A stretch of DNA of 64,000 nucleotides from contig PFDV01000003.1 in assembly GCA_002772745.1 (NCBI GenBank), forward strand, positions 62,001-126,000, in the 5' to 3' direction. The DNA is from Candidatus Peregrinibacteria bacterium CG10_big_fil_rev_8_21_14_0_10_55_24 (GTDB lineage: Bacteria; Patescibacteriota; Gracilibacteria; Peribacterales; Peribacteraceae). Below, one piece after another: positions 16,541-24,337 of this stretch; within the stretch, counting starts at the first letter, position 1; each line of letters opens with the position of its first letter. The notes beneath the pieces are model-generated. The model saw only the letters and a list, made by a program, of their open reading frames with translations. It was not told the DNA's origin and did not search any database. The translations under genes were made by a program, and so were the position numbers.

Positions 16541-17281
16541 ATGCAGGATTCCTTTTCCGTTGTCCTGTTCGTTCTCGTTGGTGCCCTTCTGGGGAGTTTT
16601 GGGAATGTTCTTACATTGCGTTTGCCGCGCGGGGAATCCATTGGCGGTCGTTCGCATTGTCCGCACTGTTCCCGTGTGCTTCGGGCATGGGAACTCATTC
16701 CAGTGGTCAGTTTTATGTTGCTGCGAGGTCGTTGCTCTACATGCCATGGACGCATTGCATGGCGGTATCCGATGGTTGAGGTAAGTAGTGCCGGGCTTTT
16801 TCTCCTCGCACTCTCCCTGGCGCCGGGGGTGGAGGCGGCTGCGCTGCTCGCACTCTCTCTGTGGCTTCTCCTTCTCATTGCGATTATCGACGCGCAGGTG
16901 CAGGGGATTCCTGATGTCCTCAATTTCACTCTTCTCATTGTGGCGGGTGCCTACGCCTTTGTAGTAGGAACGCCGGAGCTCTTTCCTCCGCTTCTCACAG
17001 GAGGGTTCTTCTTCTTTCAGTGGGCCGTGAGCCGAGGTCGATGGACGGGCAGCGGCGACATCATCCTCGGCACAGGGATCGGCCTCCTTCTCCCCACGGT
17101 CGGGCATGCACTTCTCATGTTGGCATGCTCTTACATCCTCGGTGCCGGTGTGGCAACGGTACTGCTTCTCTCTGGGCGCTCGAAACGAACAGATCACTTG
17201 GCCTTTGCTCCCTTCCTCGCGTTAGGAACACTTCTCACGCTTCTGTGGGGGGATGTAATGCTTGGAGTTCTCTTGGGATAA
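16541..17281 (+). CDS. pilD: Type IV prepilin peptidase/methyltransferase
   Basis: PilD cleaves the leader of type IV prepilins at the cytoplasmic face and methylates the new N-terminus. The 246-residue membrane protein has the N-terminal methylase region with two zinc-binding CxxC pairs (Cys40/43 and Cys65/68). The two catalytic aspartates are Asp117 (AIIDAQVQGIPD) and Asp173 in the GxGD motif (GSGDIILG). It is the expected processing enzyme for the pilin-like proteins in this window. The ATG is preceded by TACCAT exactly six bases upstream, indicating a leaderless message. Confidence 0.92.
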   Translation: MQDSFSVVLFVLVGALLGSFGNVLTLRLPRGESIGGRSHCPHCSRVLRAWELIPVVSFMLLRGRCSTCHGRIAWRYPMVEVSSAGLFLLALSLAPGVEAAALLALSLWLLLLIAIIDAQVQGIPDVLNFTLLIVAGAYAFVVGTPELFPPLLTGGFFFFQWAVSRGRWTGSGDIILGTGIGLLLPTVGHALLMLACSYILGAGVATVLLLSGRSKRTDHLAFAPFLALGTLLTLLWGDVMLGVLLG

Positions 17282-17494
17282 TTCTTAAATACAATAAGGG
17301 CTCGCGCCCAGAAAATAATATCGAGAGCAAGCCCTGTATTGACACCGGCACCGCCATACAGATCGGGATTACCCGCTGTCGCTCCCCAAAGGGGAGGAAG
17401 GCTTTGCTGGCTAAGAAGAATTGTACGCTTTTCCGGGGCTGTGTCAATAAGTAGGCATCTCTATGGGCGGATTCGTCAAAGAATTTGTAAGGAA
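17282..17494. other. Intergenic stretch between pilD and the small gene, no gene seen
   Basis: I find no credible coding sequence or tRNA. GGGCTCGC near 17299 can pair imperfectly with GCAAGCCC near 17333 to form a hairpin that may end pilD transcription, but no T tract follows it. Confidence 0.3.
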
Positions 17495-17523
17495 TTGACA
17501 ATATAAGATTTTAGTTTTACAAT
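17495..17523 (+). promoter_or_regulatory. Consensus promoter giving a leaderless message
   Basis: A perfect TTGACA (17495-17500) and TACAAT (17518-17523) are spaced by 17 bases. The predicted start is at 17530-17531, the A of the next gene's ATG. This is the clearest leaderless promoter in the window because both hexamers are near consensus. Confidence 0.75.
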
Positions 17524-17530
17524 CAAAATC

Positions 17531-17815
17531 ATGGTAGATCGTGACGATCTTCTCCATCGATGTGGCTGCGCAGAAGCAGCAAGCTCCGTTGTTACACAGG
17601 ACACGGCACAGGCATTTGGGCGGCTTGTGCGCGCAGAACTTGCCACCTACATGCAAGGATTGGAAAAGCAGGCACTCGGCAGGAACGATCTTCTCGGCTG
17701 CATTACGGTGGTTACACAGTACAGCGAGCAATTTCCTGTAGAGGAAAATACTTGGATATGCGCACAGCGCGACGCTGTTCTCGCGGCGCTTCACGGAGCA
17801 CTGCAAGAGTGTTGA
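17531..17815 (+). CDS. Hypothetical small protein, 94 residues
   Basis: I do not recognise this protein. It is mostly helical, soluble and has four or five cysteines (RCGCAEAA near the start, LLGCITVV and ALQEC at the end). The consensus promoter directly abutting its ATG strongly supports it being expressed. Its stop is 46 bases before the smpB start. A reverse-strand frame over the same bases lacks support. Function is unknown; the CxC motif could bind a metal, but that is speculation. Confidence 0.6.
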   Translation: MVDRDDLLHRCGCAEAASSVVTQDTAQAFGRLVRAELATYMQGLEKQALGRNDLLGCITVVTQYSEQFPVEENTWICAQRDAVLAALHGALQEC

Positions 17816-17861
17816 GTGGAGTGCTATGGTCGCCCACTACGCAGCAGGGCATACTGATCAC

Positions 17862-18302
17862 ATGAAGCCCGTCGCACAGAACCGCCGAGCCCGGTATGAC
17901 TATGCCATCGACGATACCATGGAGGCAGGGCTCATTCTCACAGGACAAGAAGCCAAGTCCTGCCGTGGCGGTCATGTGCATGTGCATGCAGCATACGTTT
18001 CTTTTGTCTCAAATACACCATTCCTCAAAGGGATGAAAATCGCTCCCTACGCCTTTGCATCAGGGCTGAAAGACTACGATCCGGGCCGTGATCGAAAACT
18101 CCTCCTCTCCAAGGCGCAGACAGCTCATCTGCTTGCCGCGGTGCAGGAGAAAGGGGTAACGGTCATCCCAATGGAAGTGCGTGCCGGTAAGTATATCAAG
18201 GTGCTCTTGGGGCTAGGTCGTGGCGTCAAACGCCACGACAAGCGCCAACGCATCCGCGAACGTGAGCAGGAGAAGAAGCTCAAGAAAGGGCAAGAGTACT
18301 AA
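17862..18302 (+). CDS. smpB: SsrA-binding protein SmpB
   Basis: SmpB binds tmRNA and brings it to stalled ribosomes for trans-translation. The 146-residue protein shows the OB-fold signature (NRRARYDYAIDDTMEAGLIL, LTGQEAKSCR) and GLKDYDPGRDRKLLL. A basic, disordered C-terminal tail (KRHDKRQRIREREQEKKLKK) enters the mRNA channel in the family. I chose the ATG at 17862, with CATACT six bases upstream, over an in-frame start at 17826. The tmRNA gene ssrA was looked for but not recognised in the window. Confidence 0.93.
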   Translation: MKPVAQNRRARYDYAIDDTMEAGLILTGQEAKSCRGGHVHVHAAYVSFVSNTPFLKGMKIAPYAFASGLKDYDPGRDRKLLLSKAQTAHLLAAVQEKGVTVIPMEVRAGKYIKVLLGLGRGVKRHDKRQRIREREQEKKLKKGQEY

Positions 18303-18342
18303 TGGAGTATTTCGTATGGAGTATCTAGTATAGGTTCCCGTC

Positions 18343-18942
18343 ATGCCTCTTCTTCCTCCGCAAATCACCAAGGCCATTGAGGAGTTCTCTAAACTCCCAG
18401 GAATCGGCCCCAAGTCGGCTGAACGACTCACCTTCCACCTTCTGCGGAGCTCCAAGGCATCTCCGGAGGGGTTAGGAAAAGCGCTTTCACAACTCAAAAC
18501 AGAACTGAAGTATTGCCACAATTGCGCTATGGTTACTCTCCAAGAGGAGTGTTCAATTTGTACAGATGCCAATCGCGATCATGCAATGATCCTTGTTGTT
18601 GAGAGCCCTCTCGATGTCGTTGCTTTTGAGCGCACGTCGTACCGAGGTGTGTACCATGTACTTCATGGCGTCCTCTCGCCCATTGACGGCATGGGCCCCG
18701 AACAACTCAAACTTGCCGAACTCATTCGGCGTTGCCAATCCAAAGGAGTGAGCGAAGTGATCCTTGCAATGAATCCGGATGTAGAGGGGGAGGCAACGGC
18801 GAGCTATATCGCTGATAAGCTCAGTGGTGTTGTTCCTGTGATCACGCGCCTTGCACACGGGCTCCCCATGGGCGCGGACATCGAGTTTGCAGACCAGGTC
18901 ACTCTCAAGGAAGCACTCGCCGGACGTCGTTCGCTGCCATAA
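18343..18942 (+). CDS. recR: Recombination protein RecR
   Basis: RecR works with RecO and RecF or RecA in daughter-strand gap repair. The 199-residue protein has the helix-hairpin-helix (LPGIGPKSAERLTFHLL), a zinc finger (CHNCAMVTLQEECSIC) and a Toprim domain (ILVVESPLDVVAFE, then AMNPDVEGEATASYIA). It ends with the Walker-B-like RLAHGLPMGADIEFAD. Length and domain order are normal. TATAGG lies eight bases before the ATG, so the leader is at most two bases. Confidence 0.95.
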   Translation: MPLLPPQITKAIEEFSKLPGIGPKSAERLTFHLLRSSKASPEGLGKALSQLKTELKYCHNCAMVTLQEECSICTDANRDHAMILVVESPLDVVAFERTSYRGVYHVLHGVLSPIDGMGPEQLKLAELIRRCQSKGVSEVILAMNPDVEGEATASYIADKLSGVVPVITRLAHGLPMGADIEFADQVTLKEALAGRRSLP

Positions 18943-18966
18943 AGAGATCGTGCTAGAGTGCCCGTG

Positions 18967-19116
18967 ATGCGCCGCCCAGAACAATTTCTCGGCTTCCTCG
19001 GACTCATGGGAATTCGCGGTATTGTAGGGATTGTCAATCAAGACTGGCCGGAAGCGGTTTGGGTGCTCTGGTTTGTGTGGTTCCTCTACTTCCTGCCGGA
19101 GAAGAATGCGAAGTAG
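18967..19116 (+). CDS. 49-residue small membrane protein
   Basis: This short frame begins MRRPEQFLGFLGLMGIRGIV and ends VLWFVWFLYFLPEKNAK, with a hydrophobic core and a charged tail. The repeated FLGFLG pattern and the PEK end resemble small DUF3796-like membrane proteins of Firmicutes; I state this as a resemblance only. A TAGAGT element ends seven bases before the ATG, as in other leaderless genes here. It sits between recR and the palindrome at 19117-19143. Function is unknown. Confidence 0.55.
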   Translation: MRRPEQFLGFLGLMGIRGIVGIVNQDWPEAVWVLWFVWFLYFLPEKNAK

Positions 19117-19143
19117 GCGTGTATATACAATGTATATACACGC
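19117..19143. repeat. 27-bp palindrome between convergent genes (copy 1)
   Basis: A perfect inverted repeat with 12-base arms (GCGTGTATATAC) and a 3-base centre fills the gap between the 49-residue protein and purH, which converge. A 24-base identical sequence recurs at 55650-55673 in opposite orientation. It can form a hairpin in either transcript, but no T run follows. Confidence 0.7.
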
Positions 19144-19145
19144 AC

Positions 19146-20663
19146 CTAATGTCTAAAACCCCTCACTCCGGTAAACACCATCGGAATCTTGAGCTCGTTG
19201 GCTTTGGCGATCACTTCTTCATCCCGAATCGAACCGCCCGGCTGAATGATCGCGCTGATGCCGTGCTTTGCAGCTTCCTCCACGGAATCCGGGAATGGGA
19301 AAAATGCATCGCTGGCCATCACGGCCCCCTTGGCTTTCTCTCCAGCCCTGCGCGCTGCAATAATCGTGGAATCAACCCTGCTGGTTTGTCCTGCGCCGAT
19401 GCCGACGGTTGTGTGGTCTTTGGCGAAGACGATTGCGTTGGATTTGGCATGCTTCACCACACTCCATGCAAAGAGAAGGTCTTCAATTTGCTTTGCCGTC
19501 GGCTTGGCGTCCGTGGAAACCGTGAGATCTGCTTCGCGAACGATGCGTGTATCCAGGTTCTGCACGAGCATGCCGCCGAGTGCCGAACGGAAACTGGGAA
19601 TATCTGAATTCTCCGGGCAGCGATACTCAATAACGCGCAATTTTGGACGTTCCTTGAGGAGAGCGAGGGCTTCGGGAGTGAACCCCGGTGCAATGAGAAG
19701 CTCGGCAAAAATCTTCTGCTCAATAATCTTCTCCATCACTGCCCCCGGGCACGGGCGGTTGAGCGCGATAATAACCCCGAATGCACTCAGGCGGTCCGCA
19801 TCGTAGCTGCGCTGGAACGCCTCGGCGATATCCTCATGTACGGCAACACCAGAAGGATTCGCATGCTTGATGCAGGCGGCGGTCGGCTCAGAGAATTCGC
19901 AGACCAAATTCCACGCGCCGTCAGCATCCAGAATGTTGAGGTAACTCATGGGTTTTCCTTCGGCCTGCTGCACCACGGTCCAACCCGGAGGATCACCATG
20001 AAGCTCGTAGAATGCTCCCCATTGATGAGGGTTTTCTCCGTACCGCAGCGGCATCTTATGGATGAGGAGCATGCCGGAAGTGTCCCCTTCAGAAAGCGTT
20101 TGCGTGATCATAAGATCATAGGCAGCGGTGTGCAGGAAGACCTTCTCCGCAAGTTCACGTCGCAATTCTTGCGATGTTTCCCCTCCGGTCTTGAGTTCCG
20201 CCATCACACGCTCGTAATCCGAAGGATCGCAGAGAACAGTGACACTCTCGGCGTTCTTCGCTGCGCTCCTCAAGAGGGTAGGGCCGCCGATATCGATCTG
20301 TTCGATCAGCTCGAGGCGTGTGATGCCAGGCTTCTTTGCCGTCTCGGCAAACGGGTAGAGGTTGACAACAACAAAATCAATGGGCTTGATACCCAATTCT
20401 TGCGCTTCTTTTTCATGAGAGGGATCTCCTCTACGGTAGAGGATTGCGCCAGCAATGAGCGGATGCAAGGTTTTTACGCGACCGGAAAAACACGCGGGAA
20501 CCCGCGTAACCTCCTCGACGGAAATTACAGGGATTTTGGCTTCTTCTAGTGCTTTTTTGGTTCCTCCTGTCGAGAGGATTTCGTAGCCATTTTCCCAGAG
20601 AACGCGGGCTAAATCGGCGATGCCGGACTTGTCGGAGACGGAGAGAAGGGCGCGCTTGGCCAT
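19146..20663 (-). CDS. purH: Bifunctional AICAR formyltransferase/IMP cyclohydrolase
   Basis: PurH carries out the last two steps of de novo purine synthesis, from AICAR to IMP. The 505-residue protein has the N-terminal MGS-like cyclohydrolase domain (ILSTGGTKKALEEAKIPV, SGRVKTLHPLIAGAIL). The formyltransferase domain follows, with its signatures LRYGENPHQWGAFYE, IKHANPSGVAV and GIGAGQTSRVDS. Length is normal for the family. A TAGAAT element lies on the minus strand about 35-40 bases upstream. The other pur genes are not in the window. Confidence 0.96.
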   Translation of the reverse strand: MAKRALLSVSDKSGIADLARVLWENGYEILSTGGTKKALEEAKIPVISVEEVTRVPACFSGRVKTLHPLIAGAILYRRGDPSHEKEAQELGIKPIDFVVVNLYPFAETAKKPGITRLELIEQIDIGGPTLLRSAAKNAESVTVLCDPSDYERVMAELKTGGETSQELRRELAEKVFLHTAAYDLMITQTLSEGDTSGMLLIHKMPLRYGENPHQWGAFYELHGDPPGWTVVQQAEGKPMSYLNILDADGAWNLVCEFSEPTAACIKHANPSGVAVHEDIAEAFQRSYDADRLSAFGVIIALNRPCPGAVMEKIIEQKIFAELLIAPGFTPEALALLKERPKLRVIEYRCPENSDIPSFRSALGGMLVQNLDTRIVREADLTVSTDAKPTAKQIEDLLFAWSVVKHAKSNAIVFAKDHTTVGIGAGQTSRVDSTIIAARRAGEKAKGAVMASDAFFPFPDSVEEAAKHGISAIIQPGGSIRDEEVIAKANELKIPMVFTGVRGFRH

Positions 20664-20719
20664 GGGAATGTCTGCGCTCCCCTGCGGAGAGGCGGAACCA
20701 TTCTACTGTGCTCTCGCCG

Positions 20720-20748
20720 TTGCCTCAATGCATGTTTTCTGCTACAAT
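20720..20748 (+). promoter_or_regulatory. Promoter of the cheY-like/pilB/pilC operon
   Basis: TTGCCT (20720-20725), a 17-base spacer and TACAAT (20743-20748) predict a start at about 20755, a 15-base leader before the response regulator. No further promoter is obvious before pilC. Confidence 0.55.
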
Positions 20749-20769
20749 TAGAGGATTATTTTGGCTCCC

Positions 20770-21168
20770 ATGCCCGAGAAATCCCCAGATACCAAAACGA
20801 GCACAACCAAGAAAAAGAAAGTCCTCATTGCCGAGGATGAACGTCCGTTGGCACATGCATTGGAGCTTAAATTCGCACACGAGGGATTTGAAACGCACAT
20901 CGCAGGCGATGGTCAGCAGGCACTTGATCTTCTCAAGGCAGAGAAGTTTGCGGCTGTTCTCCTCGATCTCATCATGCCAAAACTTGATGGCTTCGCCTTT
21001 CTTGAGGAGCTTAAGAAGCGCAAGACCAAAATCCCCGTCATTATTCTCTCGAACCTAGGGCAGGACGAAGATATCGAACGCGCAAAGAAACTGGGTGCCG
21101 AAGGATACTTCGTAAAATCCAATACTCCCATCGCGGAGATCGTCAAAGCGATCAAAGCTGCTCTATAA
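20770..21168 (+). CDS. CheY-like single-domain response regulator
   Basis: A receiver domain with no output domain. After a short basic tail, VLIAEDERP supplies the acidic pocket, LLDLIMPKLDG the phosphoacceptor Asp66, and YFVKSNTP the conserved Lys116. As the first gene of an operon with pilB and pilC it probably tunes pilus assembly or the motor. The orphan histidine kinase at 31196-33445 is a candidate partner. A TTG nine bases upstream is also in frame; I prefer the ATG. Confidence 0.85.
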   Translation: MPEKSPDTKTSTTKKKKVLIAEDERPLAHALELKFAHEGFETHIAGDGQQALDLLKAEKFAAVLLDLIMPKLDGFAFLEELKKRKTKIPVIILSNLGQDEDIERAKKLGAEGYFVKSNTPIAEIVKAIKAAL

Positions 21169-21180
21169 CCCTCCTCCTCC

Positions 21181-23001
21181 ATGCCACTCACCGACGAACA
21201 ATTGGGCCAGATCCTCCTCGAGCAGAGTTACATATCGCCAGAAGAATTACAACGTTCCCAGGAGCAGGCAAAAAAGCTCAAACTCAACCTTAAAAGTCTC
21301 CTCACGGATCAGGGTCTCCTCACGCAGCAACTCTACGAGAATGCGCTTGCAGAGCACTTCCATCTCAAATTTTTCGATACCCAGACTACTCCCCCGTCTC
21401 CCGAAGTCATCATGGCGCTCCCGGAGGAAATTGCCCGGGCGTTCTGTGCGGTTGTCGTGAAGAGAGAAGCGAAGAGCGTGGCCGTTGCAACTGCAGACCC
21501 GGGGAATGAGCTTTTGGAAGAAGCGGTTCGTCTTAATCTTGGCAAGAAAGAAGCAATCATGCCCGAACCGTTGCCAAAAGAAGAGCCTGCTGGCAAAGGC
21601 AAGAAGTCCAAGAAGAAAGCTCCGCAAAAGAAGAGCGGGTTCACTTTTGGCGGGAAGAAGAAGGCGGAACCGGAACGATTCGCTGGGAAGGTGGATCTCT
21701 TCTATGCGCCGCAGTCGGTGATTGATGCCCTGCTTTCGCACTACAAGAAACCGCTTGCCACCCGCTTTCAGCAGATCATCGAAACACAGAAAAAAGTTGC
21801 CCCAGAAATTCTGGAGGAGATTATCAACGATGCCATTCAACTGCGCGCATCCGACATTCACTTTGAACCGCAGGAAAAAATCGTCATCGTGCGTTTCCGT
21901 GTGGACGGAGTCATGCACGAGGCAGGACGCATTCCCAAAGAGCATTACGACGGCGTACTCAATCGCATCAAGATCGACGCCACCATGCGTATAGACGAAC
22001 ACTTCGCTGCGCAGGACGGCGCTATTCGTCATCCGCTTCCAACAGGTAGCGCGCTCGACATCCGCGTTTCCATCGTTCCATTGGTGGACGGAGAGAAAGT
22101 GGTGATGCGCCTGCTTTCCGAGTATGTGCGGCACCTCACGCTCGGTGATCTGGGATTTACCGAAGAGAATCAAGCAATTCTCCGTTCCGCTGCACATAAA
22201 CCGTTCGGCATGATCCTTACCACCGGACCGACGGGGTCAGGAAAATCAACGACACTCTACGCACTGATGAAACTCAGGAATTCTCCCGATGTGAACATTT
22301 CGACCATCGAGGATCCCGTGGAGTACAAGATTGCAGGGATCAACCACATTCAGGTGAATTCCAAGGCCAATCTTACCTTTGCAACGGGCTTACGCTCACT
22401 CGTGCGCCAGGACCCGGACATTATTCTGGTGGGCGAAATCCGCGATGGCGAGACCGCAGATATCTCCGTCAACGCGGCACTCACGGGGCATCTCCTCTTT
22501 TCCACACTCCACGCAAACGATGCCGCAACGGCGATACCGCGTTTACTGGAAATGGGCGTAGAACCATTCCTCCTCGCCTCCACTCTGGAGGTAGTGATGG
22601 GTCAGCGCCTGGTCAGGCGGATCTGCCCCAATTGCCGGACAAGTTACACTGTTTCCGGCGCGGAGAAAAAAACGCTCTTCCCTGGTGCGGAAAAATTCTT
22701 TACGGGGGGCGGACCTGTCACGCTCTATCATGGAAAGGGCTGCGAAACCTGTGGCCAAACCGGATACCGCGGACGCGTGGGTATCTACGAACTGATTCAG
22801 ATGAATGAGGACATCGAAGAACTCATCATTGCGCGTGCAACAAGTACAGAACTCAACCGTCTTGCGTGCAAACAAGGTATGAAATTGATGTTTGAAGACG
22901 GGTTTGAAAAAGTAAAAACAGGAATGACGACCGTGGAAGAACTCCTTCGTGTCGCCGCTCCACCCGATGTTCTCCAGAAGTCCCATGGCAAGAAAGCGTA
23001 A
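21181..23001 (+). CDS. pilB: Type IV pilus assembly ATPase PilB
   Basis: PilB powers pilus extension. The 606-residue protein has an N-terminal MshEN-like domain (LTDEQLGQILLEQSYISPEELQ). A basic Lys-rich linker follows (residues about 125-160), much richer in KK than in model PilB. The GspE ATPase core carries Walker A GPTGSGKST (about residues 348-356), the Asp box and HxxND. A zinc finger has Cys481/484 and Cys521/524, ending QTGYRGRVGIYE. It lies 12 bases after the response regulator and overlaps pilC by 17 bases. No PilT retraction ATPase is in the window. Confidence 0.95.
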   Translation: MPLTDEQLGQILLEQSYISPEELQRSQEQAKKLKLNLKSLLTDQGLLTQQLYENALAEHFHLKFFDTQTTPPSPEVIMALPEEIARAFCAVVVKREAKSVAVATADPGNELLEEAVRLNLGKKEAIMPEPLPKEEPAGKGKKSKKKAPQKKSGFTFGGKKKAEPERFAGKVDLFYAPQSVIDALLSHYKKPLATRFQQIIETQKKVAPEILEEIINDAIQLRASDIHFEPQEKIVIVRFRVDGVMHEAGRIPKEHYDGVLNRIKIDATMRIDEHFAAQDGAIRHPLPTGSALDIRVSIVPLVDGEKVVMRLLSEYVRHLTLGDLGFTEENQAILRSAAHKPFGMILTTGPTGSGKSTTLYALMKLRNSPDVNISTIEDPVEYKIAGINHIQVNSKANLTFATGLRSLVRQDPDIILVGEIRDGETADISVNAALTGHLLFSTLHANDAATAIPRLLEMGVEPFLLASTLEVVMGQRLVRRICPNCRTSYTVSGAEKKTLFPGAEKFFTGGGPVTLYHGKGCETCGQTGYRGRVGIYELIQMNEDIEELIIARATSTELNRLACKQGMKLMFEDGFEKVKTGMTTVEELLRVAAPPDVLQKSHGKKA

Positions 23002-24298
23002 GTCCCCCACAACACCACGGCACCTTCCCGCCTCCGCTGAGCGAGAGCAAAAGGCGCAAGGCCAGAAGAACACGGGAAATCCCTCTGTCGCATCAGTGCA
23101 GCAGCAAGAGGAAACTCCGGAACCAAGAGTGTCTGCGGATACAAAGGCTAAGCGCATGCGTCTCTTTGGTCGTCGTACACAGGAGGATGTTTCCTCACAC
23201 AAAGCAAAGAGCAATGCGATTGCAGTGTTCTTTGCCTCCGTCAACAACATCGGTATGGGCAAGAATGCACACATTTTTGTGCAGAGTGCGGCAACCATGC
23301 TCGAGGCGGGACTTCCTCTCATAGAAACACTCAAGATTTTCCAGATGGAAACACGAGGACGGTCCATGCGTAAGATCATCCAGCAGATGATCGAAGAGGT
23401 TGAGAATGGCACCCCGTTCTGGCAGGCAATGGAGAATCGGCGCCTCTTTTCGCCATACGACATTGCCATGGTGCATATCGGCGAAGAGGCGGGGAATCTC
23501 GCGAGAAACATGACGTACCTCGCCGAACAGAAGGAAAAGGATCGCCAGCTGAAACAGAAGGTGAAGATGGCAATGATTTATCCCACGGTGGTTCTCGTGA
23601 TGATGTTCATCGTCATTATGGGATTGGGTCTCTTCGTACTCCCGAATCTCGTGCAGGTGCTCTTTGCACTCAATGCGGAACTTCCCATTACCACAAAGAT
23701 AGTCATCTGGATTTCTCAAATGTTCAGCCTGCACGGCAAGGTGTTCGTGCCGCTCCTTCTCGTATTCTTTGCGTTGTTCTTCCTTCTTATGAAATTCACG
23801 CCTTTGCGTGTTGTGGGGCAATGGATGGTTTTCCACATCCCAGGTGTGGGGAAATTGGCACGCGAAGCAACCATCGCACGCTTCGGGGTTATCCTCGGTG
23901 GCCTCCTCCAGGCGGGCGTCCCCTTTGTCGTAGCTCTGGAGTCTCTCGTGGAGGTAACGCCGACCGTTGCGTACAAGAAATTCTACGCAAAACTTTTGGA
24001 ACATGTGCGAGTAGGCGACTCTTTCAGCAAGGGTTTCGAGGAACTCAAACAAAGCAGGAAACTCCTTCCGGTCTCTGTCCAGCAATTGGTGGTCACCGGA
24101 GAACGATCCGGTTCCCTGGCGGAAAGCCTCTTAAAAGTGGCTTCCATTTACGAAAAACGAGCATCGGAAACCGCACAAGTCCTCCCTGTGATTCTTGAAC
24201 CTATGCTCCTCCTCATCATCGGAGGACTCGTCGCGTTCATAGCACTTGCTATCATTGTTCCTATCTACAGCGTTGTCGGCAACGTCGGCAATGCATGA
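22985..24298 (+). CDS. pilC: Type IV pilus inner-membrane platform protein PilC
   Basis: PilC anchors the assembly machine and rotates with PilB. The 437-residue protein has the two GspF domains (FVQSAATMLEAGLPLIETL and ARFGVILGGLLQAGVPFVVAL), each ending in GEEAGNL or GERSGSL, with three transmembrane segments. An N-terminal, basic, probably disordered extension of about 70 residues is rich in Lys, Arg and Gln. The ATG at 22985 overlaps the pilB end by 17 bases; an upstream start would overlap more. Confidence 0.93.
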   Translation: MARKRKSPTTPRHLPASAEREQKAQGQKNTGNPSVASVQQQEETPEPRVSADTKAKRMRLFGRRTQEDVSSHKAKSNAIAVFFASVNNIGMGKNAHIFVQSAATMLEAGLPLIETLKIFQMETRGRSMRKIIQQMIEEVENGTPFWQAMENRRLFSPYDIAMVHIGEEAGNLARNMTYLAEQKEKDRQLKQKVKMAMIYPTVVLVMMFIVIMGLGLFVLPNLVQVLFALNAELPITTKIVIWISQMFSLHGKVFVPLLLVFFALFFLLMKFTPLRVVGQWMVFHIPGVGKLAREATIARFGVILGGLLQAGVPFVVALESLVEVTPTVAYKKFYAKLLEHVRVGDSFSKGFEELKQSRKLLPVSVQQLVVTGERSGSLAESLLKVASIYEKRASETAQVLPVILEPMLLLIIGGLVAFIALAIIVPIYSVVGNVGNA

Positions 24299-24337
24299 TG
24301 TCCGCTCCTCTCCTCTCCACTCTTCCCCCTTTCTCCC

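Noticed and set aside
15926-17197. 423-residue minus-strand frame
   Set aside because: It is the antisense of the LPGSG protein and pilD, both supported by motifs and a TACCAT promoter.
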